A stretch of 7,102 nucleotides of DNA. Origin: Mailhella massiliensis. GTDB lineage: Bacteria > Desulfobacterota > Desulfovibrionia > Desulfovibrionales > Desulfovibrionaceae. The stretch covers positions 1 through 7,102 of the forward strand of contig NZ_DYZA01000201.1 of NCBI RefSeq assembly GCF_020741395.1, read 5' to 3'. This document shows, one piece after another, positions 1 through 6,277 of the stretch (its first letter is position 1; each line of letters starts with the position of its first letter). Under the pieces are notes generated by a model that saw only the letters and a list, made by a program, of their open reading frames with translations, made no database searches and was not told the DNA's origin. The position numbers were made by a program, and so were the translations under genes.

Positions 1-1197
1 CCGCTCCTGCGGCAGTCGGACTTCCCGGCTCACCATGCGCCCGGCAGCCCAGCAGGGCATGAGCATGCTCTTTTCCCCTGCTCCTCCTGACACGATGATG
101 GGCATGGCGTCCCAGAATGGCTTGGGAACTAGGGCATTGCCATCGCGCAGAGAAAACGCTTCCCGGGGCACGCCTCTGCGCCTTTCCTTTTCGGCATGAT
201 ACAGCCGCCTCCACTCACGAAGCGGTATGCGGGCATGTTCACGCAGATACGCGCGCATATTCTCCCGCGTCCAGCCTTCCCGCTCCAGCATCTTCGCGGT
301 ATCCTGCGCGACAACAAGTATGACGGCGCTGCGGTACGGGCGGTCGTGCCCGCGAAGCCAGGCGGCGATAAGCTCAAGGTATTCCCTGCCGTCATAACCT
401 ATGCCCATGATACCGGCATAGCCTTCCACAGCTGCCACGGTAACGACATTGCTCTCCTCGGGAAAGCCCATCTCCGTGTGGTAGGAAGTCCACGGGCTCG
501 CACCCGCATTTTCCGCCAGAAACATGACAAAATCCCCGGGCTGGCCCAGATTGGACATGTCGGTTATGCCGGGGCGGCTCCCGCCCACGTTCTGAATGAT
601 GAGATGAAGCGCCCGGCTGACGGCGGCATTGCCCCGGCTGCCCCGGCCGAAGGTTCCGCACCCCGCGTTCAGACCCAGTTTTTCCACCATGGGGCCGCTC
701 ACGATCATGAGCACCGCGTCGGGATTGGTGGTCGTGGCCATGCCGCGAAGGTCGAATTCCGGCTGGCTCACCGCTTCCACCGCAGCCGTAAGAAGGGGCA
801 TATGCCTGGGTTCGCAGCCCGCCATCACCGCGTTGACGGCGATATTCTCCACCGTGGCCACGCCGCCCATGGGCGCAAGCACGGCAATGGGCAGGTCTCC
901 GGGCAGGCCGCAGCCCGCCACCATCTTTTCCACCCTTTCGGGTGTAGGCGGGATCAGGGGCAGGCCGTCGCCCCAGCCCCGGGCCAGGAACAAAGCATTG
1001 AAGGCTTCCAGCACATCCCCGTCGCCCTTAACGCTTTCCTGCCGGGCATGAACATCCCGGGCATCGGCTCCCGCACCCGTAAGAAGCGCATCCACGGGCA
1101 TGCCCGCTTCCGTGAAGCCGGAAGGACTGCACACGGTAAGCGCCCGGGCAGGGCAGGAAAAAGCAAGGAGCATCGCAAGAAAAAGGACAAGGCGCAC
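1..1197 (-). CDS. Exported paralogue of the UGSC-protein C-terminal domain (3' end outside window)
   Basis: I translated this frame by hand: it is open for all 399 codons from 1197 to base 1 and runs off the left edge. I start it at GTG 1197-1195, because AGGAGG (1209-1204) sits 6 nt upstream; the out-of-frame ATG at 1202 is too close to that site. Residues 1-19 (RLVLFLAMLLAF... ending ARA) form a Sec signal peptide, so the product should be exported. From about residue 75 (WGDGLPLIPPTPERV) it aligns with the C-terminal domain of the UGSC gene at 1559-3295: HMPLLTAAVEA against HMPLLIAAVEA, SGPMVEKLGLNAG against SGPIIEKLKLNSG, and VSGGAGEKS against VSGGPGKQT near the end. By that alignment only a few residues are missing. 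The UGSC domain is absent. Cys96, Cys128 and Cys180 fall where the neighbour has no cysteine. The biochemical function is unknown; a partner role beside the UGSC protein is inference. An independent promoter is likely, since a terminator lies upstream. Confidence 0.85.
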   Translation of the reverse strand, partial: MRLVLFLAMLLAFSCPARALTVCSPSGFTEAGMPVDALLTGAGADARDVHARQESVKGDGDVLEAFNALFLARGWGDGLPLIPPTPERVEKMVAGCGLPGDLPIAVLAPMGGVATVENIAVNAVMAGCEPRHMPLLTAAVEAVSQPEFDLRGMATTTNPDAVLMIVSGPMVEKLGLNAGCGTFGRGSRGNAAVSRALHLIIQNVGGSRPGITDMSNLGQPGDFVMFLAENAGASPWTSYHTEMGFPEESNVVTVAAVEGYAGIMGIGYDGREYLELIAAWLRGHDRPYRSAVILVVAQDTAKMLEREGWTRENMRAYLREHARIPLREWRRLYHAEKERRRGVPREAFSLRDGNALVPKPFWDAMPIIVSGGAGEKSMLMPCWAAGRMVSREVRLPQER

Positions 1198-1472
1198 GGC
1201 ATACCTCCTGAAAAGCTCCCCGGAGCCCGGAGAAGCCCCTGTCGGGGCTACACTGCAAGGCCCGGGGCCCGCATCCGCAAGGAAGAGCTCATCCCCTGCC
1301 CCGGCGGGGCCGCCTCCGCCTCCGTCGACCTTCCTGCCCCCGGGAAAAATTCCTCCTCAAAAGGGCCATGGACGACGCCGGAAAAAAGGCCTTTCTCCAT
1401 GACGGCGCGGGAGCGGAAGAAAAAAAGCAGCGCTTCCGGGCATCCGCGCCCGCCCCGGCGGCATCCCCTGTG
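1198..1472. other. GC-rich intergenic region with no recognisable gene
   Basis: Between the terminator and the left-hand gene I see no convincing coding frame. On the minus strand a 50-codon frame (ATG 1400-1398 to TAG 1250-1248) has no ribosome binding site. A short hairpin, AGCCCC-GACA-GGGGCT, lies just upstream of the gene start. The promoter of the left-hand gene should lie here, but I cannot assign -35 and -10 boxes with any confidence. Confidence 0.5.
1204..1209 (-). promoter_or_regulatory. Shine-Dalgarno that fixes a GTG start
   Basis: AGGAGG on the minus strand is followed by 6 nt and then GTG 1197-1195. The ATG at 1202-1200 lies one base from this site in another frame and would give an unrelated product without homology to the neighbouring UGSC gene. 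The site therefore supports the GTG start and the signal peptide that follows it. Confidence 0.75.
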
Positions 1473-1514
1473 CCGTAAAAGGCCGGACGCATGCGCATAT
1501 CCGGCCTTTTACGG
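1473..1514 (-). terminator. Rho-independent terminator after the UGSC selenoprotein gene
   Basis: A perfect 15-bp inverted repeat (1473-1487 with 1500-1514) encloses a 12-nt loop about 45 nt past the UGSC stop codon. Each arm contains AAAA/TTTT next to a GGCCGG core, so the stem carries its own T-run and could work in either direction. It separates the two paralogous genes into different transcription units, unless there is read-through. Confidence 0.8.
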
Positions 1515-1558
1515 GTTATCCATGATAGCCCCGGCACTTCCCTGCCGGGAACTTTCTC

Positions 1559-3295
1559 CTATTCCATGACTTTCTTGGACACCGCGACGCTTCTCGGCAG
1601 AGGAATCCACATCTGCGTCTGCTTGCCCGGGCCGCCCGAAACAAAGAACTCTATGGACTTGCTCTTCTTGTAGCGGGGGATCAGGGTGTTGTCGTCATAC
1701 GGGCCGAAATCCTCCGGCGGTATGCAGAGCCCGTCGCCGTAGAACTTGTACGGCATGGCCGTGACTTCCCGCAGGTAATCCTTGGCCTTTTCCCTGTCGG
1801 GGAAGTCCCCGGCAATAAGGCTCGCATGTTCCGGCCCCAGCACGACGAACACGAACGGCGTCTTGTTGGTCAGGCTGTCGCCTTCATCGGCATCGGCGAA
1901 GCAGGAACTTGCGGCGGAAGCCATGCCGAGGATACCCCCGCCGATGGTGGTAAGCAGCCTCTGCCCGCTTTTCGCACCATGGTCGATATTGGAGCCTCCG
2001 GAGTAGGCGCCGAAGAAGGTTACCACACTATCCTTTTTGCTGAAGCCTATGGTTTCAGGATAGCTCTTCCATACCTGGCCTTCGTTGTTTTCGGTAAAGA
2101 CCATGGCCACCAGGTCGGCCGAAGTGCCGTGCGTGCTCTTGTCGAAGTTCGGCGGCGTGGAACCGCCCACCACGTCGGCAACAAGGTTGACGAAGTAGCC
2201 GAGGGCATTGGTCACCGGATTCTCGCCGCCGGCCGTGCCTGTGCCGGAGTTGAGCTTCAGCTTTTCTATGATGGGGCCGCTGATGAAAAACACGGGCACG
2301 GCGGCCGCTGTCGTAGTCGTCGGCCCACGGAAGGTGGCCAGGGGGTCGGCCATGGCTTCCACTGCGGCAATGAGCAGCGGCATATGCTCGGGCTTTGCTC
2401 CGGCCATGACGCCGAGAGTCGCCACAAGTTCCACCGTGAGCATGCCTTCACGCGGCGGTACCACCCACAGCACTTCGGAAGGATCGCGCTTCGTGCCCTT
2501 CAGCATCTGCTTCACCCTGTCCACCGTGGGGGGAACGATGGGAAGGGAAAGCGACCATTTGCGCCTGGCGAACAGGTCGTTCACATCGGCATAGGTACCG
2601 GTGAATTTAAAGGTCCTGGCAGGATACGGGGCCGCCTGTCTGGCCGCGTTCTCCGAGGACGGCGTCCAGTGAATGGCGGCATCCACGATGCTGTCGAAGG
2701 CGGCGTCGATTTTCGCGTTGACTTCCTCCCGGGAAATCATGCCGAGAGGATGGGGAATCTCCACAAAACTCATGTCCGTGATCCCCTGGCTCTGCTGCGT
2801 GCCGCGGGCCAGCGTGGCGAACTGATCGGTAACGATGGTCACTGTGGGAATACCGGACTTTTCAAGATTGCACTAGTCAACTACCAGCCATGAGGTACAG
2901 CTGCCTCAGTCACACTGGGCGGCAATGACAAGGTCGGGCTTCACCGCCGCTATGGCCTTGACGATGCCGTCGGATTTTTCTGCGGAACCGGAAATGATGT
3001 TCAGCTCAGGGTTGGTCCTGTACGTTTTGATAACCTTCGCGGAAGGATACTTCCGTGCCAGAAGCTCCGCGATGCGGTCAAGCACGAGATCTCCGTTGTT
3101 CTTGCTGTTCCAGCGCAGGGCTATGGTCTTGCCTTCCAGTGTGGTGATGCGCGCCGCGGGCTCTATCTGCGCCTGCCGGATCACGCCCGTAGGATTGACG
3201 AGTTCCCATTCCTGCGGCTTTTCCACGGCCTGGGCAAAGGAAGTTCCCATAAAAAGAGCCGCCCCTAAAGCCATGATTCGGGAAAGTTTCAACAT
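1559..3295 (-). CDS. UGSC-family selenoprotein, exported, with in-frame UGA (Sec130) and in-frame UAG (position 141)
   Basis: I read one gene of 578 positions plus stop. ATG 3295-3293 has AGGAG 8 nt upstream and opens a classic signal peptide (MLKLSRIMALGAALFMGTSFAQA, residues 1-23 with cleavage after AQA). Residues 24 to about 210 form the UGSC domain: VNPTG, then LVIAAQCD followed by TGA (2908-2906) and GSCTSW, then NLEKSGIPTVTIVTDQF. The TGA falls exactly at the U of the UGSC motif, and the sequence on both sides, in the same phase, continues the family pattern. Sec130 and Cys133 would form a U-x-x-C redox-like motif, with Cys128 close by. A second in-frame stop, TAG, sits at 2875-2873 (position 141). 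The C-terminal domain (about 235-578, WSLSLPIVPPTVDRV to the end) is paralogous to the product of the gene at 1-1197. Standard gene callers would split this into two proteins, the second starting at GTG 2842, which has no ribosome binding site. The UGSC family is known from selenoproteome surveys, but its reaction is unknown to me. Confidence 0.85.
2873..2875 (-). other. In-frame UAG eleven codons after the UGA
   Basis: The codons read GTT GAC TAG TGC AAT CTT GAA, giving V-D-(amber)-C-N-L-E, then KSGIPTV. Family-like sequence flanks the TAG on both sides in one frame, so it is not part of a frameshift. It could be pyrrolysine (some relatives such as Bilophila carry the pyl system), a genuine nonsense mutation or a base-call error. 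I see no ribosome binding site for a restart downstream. Confidence 0.8.
2878..2903 (-). promoter_or_regulatory. Candidate bacterial SECIS hairpin
   Basis: Beginning 3 nt after the UGA, CAGCUGU (2903-2897) can pair with GUAGUUG (2884-2878): seven pairs, three of them G-U wobbles. Inside, CC pairs with GG around a UCAU loop. The apical loop lies only about 13 nt past the UGA, closer than the usual bacterial SECIS spacing, and no guanine sits at the top of the loop. An alternative hairpin, UGAGG-(8 nt)-CCUCA, includes the UGA itself. The assignment is tentative. Confidence 0.35.
2906..2908 (-). other. In-frame UGA, predicted selenocysteine codon (UGSC motif)
   Basis: On the minus strand the codons read GCC CAG TGT GAC TGA GGC AGC TGT ACC, giving A-Q-C-D-U-G-S-C-T. 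The reading phase is the same before and after (3415-2842 is a multiple of 3). Use of Sec at this exact site is the defining feature of the UGSC family; homologues that lack Sec have Cys here. Confidence 0.85.
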
Positions 3296-3484
3296 CCATA
3301 CTTCTCCTGTTAGAGCGTTTTCCATGAAGGCTCTCTTTTCCGGGGGCTGACAACGCCTCGCCACACCTGATATCGTCAGGAAAAAACGCATGATCTGCAC
3401 ACATGCATACGGCATGACTCATCAGCATGGATGGAAAAAAGAGCTTTTCAGGTATGATAAGAATACTCGAAAACAGAAGAATTT
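3296..3484. other. Untranslated leader of the UGSC gene, no gene seen
   Basis: Between the proposed promoter and the ribosome binding site I find no supported reading frame. It contains a small hairpin CCTGA-TATCG-TCAGG near 3366-3380 whose poly-A flank is on the wrong side for terminating the minus-strand transcript. No riboswitch class is recognisable by eye. Confidence 0.4.
3303..3308 (-). promoter_or_regulatory. Shine-Dalgarno of the UGSC gene
   Basis: AGGAGA ends 7 nt before ATG 3295-3293. This choice removes a 40-residue N-terminal extension (from ATG 3415) that has no ribosome binding site and would bury the signal peptide. The ATG at 3299-3297 is in another frame. Confidence 0.75.
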
Positions 3485-3512
3485 GTGATAAGAGAAATAA
3501 AAGTATTGTAAA
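3485..3512 (-). promoter_or_regulatory. Candidate sigma70-type promoter for the UGSC gene
   Basis: On the minus strand TTTACA (3512-3507, five of six matches to TTGACA), a 16-nt spacer and TATCAC (3490-3485, four of six matches to TATAAT) form a plausible promoter in an AT-rich patch unlike the surrounding coding DNA. It would give a leader of about 180 nt. A second TATCAT (3459-3454) is an alternative -10 box but has no good -35. Confidence 0.45.
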
Positions 3513-3524
3513 GACTTCTTTACA
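3505..3524. promoter_or_regulatory. Palindromic operator-like site with an ATTGTAAA half-site
   Basis: TGTAAAGA-CT-TCTTTACA (3507-3524) is a perfect 8-bp inverted repeat beginning 2 nt past the kinase stop codon and overlapping the proposed -35 box of the UGSC gene. Its left half extends to ATTGTAAA (3505-3512), the motif repeated in the response-regulator leader at 6066-6106. CpxR-type regulators recognise GTAAA repeats, so binding by the adjacent regulator is a reasonable inference. The short loop makes it a poor terminator. Confidence 0.5.
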
Positions 3525-3526
3525 TT

Positions 3527-5067
3527 TCACGACAATGTATCGCCTGACCGGCAGCAGTCTTTTTTCTTCCTCACAGGAAAACACAGAGATACGGCAAAGC
3601 CCCGGGGCTTGCGATTGCCGTATTCCATCCTGCCGCCGCAGGCCTCGGTGCAGTATTTGACAATGGAAAGCCCAAGCCCCGTGCCTCCGGGATGTGTGAC
3701 GGCCGCTCGCCCACGGAAAAACGGCTCGCAGAGGGAAGGAAGGTCTTCTTCCGGTACTCCGGGGCCCTGATCTGCCACGAGGATCTCGATTTCCATATCC
3801 TTTCTTCCCGCGCGGAGAAGGACGGGGCCGGAACCGGCCGCATAATGCAGGGCGTTGCGCAGAAGATTGCCCACGCTGCGCTGGAGATACTCTCTGTCGG
3901 TACACAGGCACAGGCCCGCGTCAACTTCCAGAAGTATCTCTTCTCCCTGGGCCTCGCCCTGAATGATGGAAGCAAGGAAAGGCGCAAGCTCCACCGGTTC
4001 CTCCCTGGGAGTGCGCATGGCGGCCTTGGCCTGAAGATAGGCGATGACCTCTTCCGTCAGTACGGAAAGGCGCTTGATATGCCTGAGTACCTGCTGCACA
4101 CGGAGCCGCTCGTCGCCTTCCAGTTTACATTCCAGCACGCCCAGCCCCATCTGGGCCTTGGCCAGAGGGGTATTCAACTCATGGGCCACATAACGGATGA
4201 ACTGCCGCTGCCCCGTGAGCATTCGGTTTATGCGCTGCGTCATGGCTACCAGAGCATAGCCCACCCTGCCTATCTCGTCCTTTCGCGCGCCGGAAAATTC
4301 GCGGTCGTGCAGAAAGGGTTTATCCACCAGAGAAAAAGTTTCAAATTCCATCTCATCCGCGTACCTGGCCATACGGCGCAGGGGGCGGGAAAGATGATGC
4401 ACGAAAGGCAGCCACCAGAGGAATGAGACCCCGAGTATGGCAGCCACCAGAAGGCACAGGGCATTGACGTCAAAAAAGAGCCCGTACCCGTCCACCCTGT
4501 CCGATTCCATGACGACCAGCACGTTGTGTATCTGCCGGTTGCTGTCGGGAATGTACATGATGCGCCCCAGCCAGTAGCGGGAAGGCGCGCCCGTATGCCG
4601 GAAAAGAGCCGGGGGACAGGGGGAAGCCCGTATTCCACGTTGCTGTTTTTCTCCGCAAACATGGTTCCGCCCATAGGATCCCAGAACATGACTTCCGGGG
4701 AAGGGCACAAGGCGTAAATGGCCCGGGGGAGCGTCCGGGCCTGTTCCACCATCCTTGCCGGAATATCCCCGTCGCGTATGGACTCCGTATCCAGCGTCTG
4801 AACATGGATACGCACGGGCAGACTCCTCGCATGAGGCTCCAGAAGTTCCTCCCATTCCAGCACGGAGCGGTACTGGAGATTGGCGCTGATGACACGCAGC
4901 GCGCTGTCGGCCCTGGTACTGAACAGGGAGGCAGGAAGTATGCCGTCGTACCCCTTGCCCGTCAGGGCATAGCAGGCGAGCCCGCAACCCAGCGCCGCCA
5001 GAAGCGCCAGATTGAGCAGCATCCACAGGCAGATTTTCACATAGAGATTGCAGCTGAATACTTTCAT
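3527..5067 (-). pseudogene. CpxA-type sensor histidine kinase, split by a -1 frameshift as read
   Basis: The gene starts at ATG 5067-5065, overlapping the response-regulator stop by ATGA, which suggests translational coupling. In the first frame residues 1-150 contain TM1 (about 12-34, ICLWMLLNLALLAALGCGL) and a periplasmic sensor region. Past about 4600-4650 the correct frame changes: RYWLGRIMYIPDSN leads into TM2 (LCLLVAAILGVSFLWW), a HAMP-like region, the H-box VAHELNTPLAKAQ (phospho-His codon 4183-4181), the N-box GNLLRNALHYA, DQGPGVP, and GGTGLGLSIVKY, ending at TGA 3529-3527. All catalytic boxes are intact. The first frame reads on to a stop at 4270, giving 265 residues without kinase domains. 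The break lies among runs of five G at 4611-4615 and 4619-4623 and five T at 4646-4650 (plus strand), so loss of one base, real or by sequencing error, is the simplest cause. Repaired, it would encode about 513 residues. Its signal is unknown. Confidence 0.85.
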
Positions 5068-5774
5068 GCCTCATCCTGCCGGATAAAGACATAGCCCATG
5101 CCGCGCACCGTGCGTATGTGGGTGTTTGCCCCCGTGGCATCGGCCAGTTTCTTGCGCAGGGTGGAAATATGCACGTCCACACTGCGGTCGAACTTGTTCC
5201 ATTCCTTGTCGGCAAAGAGGGTAAGCAGCGTTTCGCGCGAGAAAATGCGCCCCGGTTCCCTCATCATGGCCTGAAGGAGCTGAAATTCCACATAGGTCAG
5301 CTCTATGGGCCTGCCCCGGAAGGAAACCTGAAACGTGCGCGGATTGAGCTCTATGCCGTGAACCTGAAGCGTTTCCTCCCTTCCTTCTCCCGTATTGCCC
5401 GCACTTCGGCGAAGCACCGCGCGCACACGGGCGAGCAGCTCGCGGGAGGAAAAGGATTTGGGCACATAATCGTCCGCCCCGAGCTCCAGAGTGACGATGC
5501 GGTCGGTCTCATCGTTGTGCGCGGAAAAAATAATGACGGGTACGCCGCTTTTCATGCGTATGCGCCGCAACACCTCCACTCCGGGAATATCCGGGAGCAT
5601 CATGTCGAGCAGAATGAGATCCCAGTGCTTTTTCTCCAGGGCAGCCAGGCCCTCCTCTCCCGTCGCACGGTATTCAAGGACGATATTCTGAAGCTCCATG
5701 TAATCCCTGACCAGGAGACAGAACTCCATATCGTCGTCGATCAAAAGCAGCCTGCCGTTCTTCTCTTCCTTCAT
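5064..5774 (-). CDS. OmpR/CpxR-family response regulator
   Basis: This is a full-length (236 aa) two-domain regulator. The receiver has the acidic cluster D13-D15, phospho-acceptor D57 in LILLDMMLPDIPG, the Ser/Thr position at S84 (IIFSAHND) and the conserved lysine K106 in DDYVPKSF. From about residue 135 to the end is the winged-helix DNA-binding domain, with ELTYVEFQLL, FSRETLL, SVDVHISTLRKKL and TVRGMGYVF. This domain pattern, followed by an overlapping CpxA-like kinase, points to an envelope-stress system related to CpxRA; I do not assign the symbol because orthology cannot be proved here. The ribosome binding site is weak (GGGG 6 nt before ATG). Three GTAAA repeats about 300 nt upstream suggest autoregulation, as known for CpxR. 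It may also act on the UGSC gene, whose upstream region shares the motif. Confidence 0.92.
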   Translation of the reverse strand: MKEEKNGRLLLIDDDMEFCLLVRDYMELQNIVLEYRATGEEGLAALEKKHWDLILLDMMLPDIPGVEVLRRIRMKSGVPVIIFSAHNDETDRIVTLELGADDYVPKSFSSRELLARVRAVLRRSAGNTGEGREETLQVHGIELNPRTFQVSFRGRPIELTYVEFQLLQAMMREPGRIFSRETLLTLFADKEWNKFDRSVDVHISTLRKKLADATGANTHIRTVRGMGYVFIRQDEA

Positions 5775-5830
5775 GCCCTGCCCCGCAGGAACTCAACACC
5801 ATGACGAACACGGTGAAAAACATCGGAAAA

Positions 5831-5877
5831 GCCCCGCGCACCCCGAAAACGCCGGGCCGTGCCTGACCATGCGGGGC
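5831..5877 (-). promoter_or_regulatory. Possible attenuator-like hairpin in the response-regulator leader
   Basis: On the minus strand GCCCCGC (5877-5871) can pair with GCGGGGC (5837-5831), which is followed at once by TTTT. The 33-nt interior is GC-rich and can fold further. It lies about 55 nt before the response-regulator start, where a terminator-like hairpin could tune expression. It may also be a chance result of the high GC content. Confidence 0.3.
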
Positions 5878-6065
5878 ATAAAAATGCACTTTTGCCCGAC
5901 ATGGCGCTCCGTACACGGAATCTATGCCTGAAGAGCCTGCATACTCCCGCAAGAGCCTTGTTCTTTCAGGAAAAACTCTCACACTTCGAGGCGGAAGACA
6001 TGGCGACGCCTGCTTTCTGAGGTGCGCCCGCTCATCCCAGCCATAGTTCCATAGTACATGATGGT

Positions 6066-6106
6066 ATCGTAAATGAATCGTAAAAGGCAACAGGCAAAAT
6101 TGTAAA
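6066..6106 (+). promoter_or_regulatory. Three ATYGTAAA repeats on one helix face (likely CpxR-type operator)
   Basis: ATCGTAAA at 6066-6073, ATCGTAAA at 6077-6084 and ATTGTAAA at 6099-6106 start 11 and 22 bp apart, so all three face the same side of the helix. The first two give GTAAA-N6-GTAAA, which fits the CpxR-box pattern of tandem GTAAA with a short spacer. The array sits in the leader of the response-regulator gene, read on the minus strand as TTTAC repeats. I could not place a convincing -10 box beside it. Confidence 0.6.
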
Positions 6107-6142
6107 GAAAAGTGAAGTTCCGCCCACTGTGGACAAAACGCA

Positions 6143-6182
6143 GAAACGGCCGGATGCCCCAGGAGGAGCATCCGGCCGTTTC
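6143..6182 (-). terminator. Rho-independent terminator after the NifX/pseudo-receiver operon
   Basis: A perfect 15-bp stem (6143-6157 with 6168-6182) encloses a 10-nt loop. On the minus strand the 3' arm ends in GTTTC and is followed by TGCGTTTTG, giving a T-rich tail. It lies about 95 nt past the stop of the 120-residue gene and before the two-component leader, separating the two operons. Confidence 0.8.
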
Positions 6183-6236
6183 AGGGCCTTGGACCATAGT
6201 CCGTACAAAAACCGCGGGGGCAGCCGGCCCGGCCAC

Positions 6237-6256
6237 GGGAAAGAGTATGCTTTCCC
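6237..6256. repeat. Small 7-bp inverted repeat downstream of the pseudo-receiver gene
   Basis: GGGAAAG (6237-6243) and CTTTCCC (6250-6256) flank a 6-nt loop. No T-run follows on the minus strand, so it is at most an RNA-stabilising hairpin before the main terminator. Confidence 0.3.
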
Positions 6257-6277
6257 CCGCTCTCCGGCAGGGAAGAT

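Larger units (their letters stand above)
5775..6142. other. Leader/promoter region of the two-component operon, no gene supported
   Basis: Apart from the operator repeats and the possible attenuator, I see no supported gene in these 368 bases. A minus-strand frame giving MFFTVFVMVLSSC, which resembles a lipoprotein signal, overlaps the response-regulator start by about 100 nt and has only a weak ribosome binding site, so I do not call it. The DNA near 6050-6115 is AT-rich, as expected of a promoter. Confidence 0.5.

Noticed and set aside
1248..1400. 50-codon minus-strand small ORF between terminator and paralogue gene
   Set aside because: No ribosome binding site, low-complexity composition and no recognisable motif.
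196..1569. Long plus-strand open frame (457 codons)
   Set aside because: It lies opposite the paralogue gene, its composition is Arg/His/Gly-rich without domains, and the minus-strand frame has homology to the UGSC C-terminal domain. It also crosses a terminator.
1559..2842. Treating the downstream half of the UGSC gene as an independent protein starting at GTG 2842
   Set aside because: No ribosome binding site precedes the GTG, the family sequence continues upstream (NLEKSGIPTV), and the phase matches the upstream frame. It is better read as the rest of one gene.
1826..2893. Long plus-strand open frame (355 codons)
   Set aside because: It is antisense to the UGSC gene, a by-product of high GC third positions; no family features.
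3366..3386. CCTGA-TATCG-TCAGG hairpin followed by A6 as a terminator
   Set aside because: The A-run lies on the plus strand 3' side, so it would terminate only a plus-strand transcript, and no plus-strand gene is present.
2906..3415. ATG 3415 as the start of the UGSC gene
   Set aside because: It has no ribosome binding site and would add about 40 residues before a clear signal peptide; ATG 3295 has a well-placed AGGAG.
3527..5215. Kinase as a single 562-residue frame starting at 5215
   Set aside because: Its N-terminal part is an out-of-frame reading of the response regulator and sensor region; the true start is ATG 5067 in another frame.
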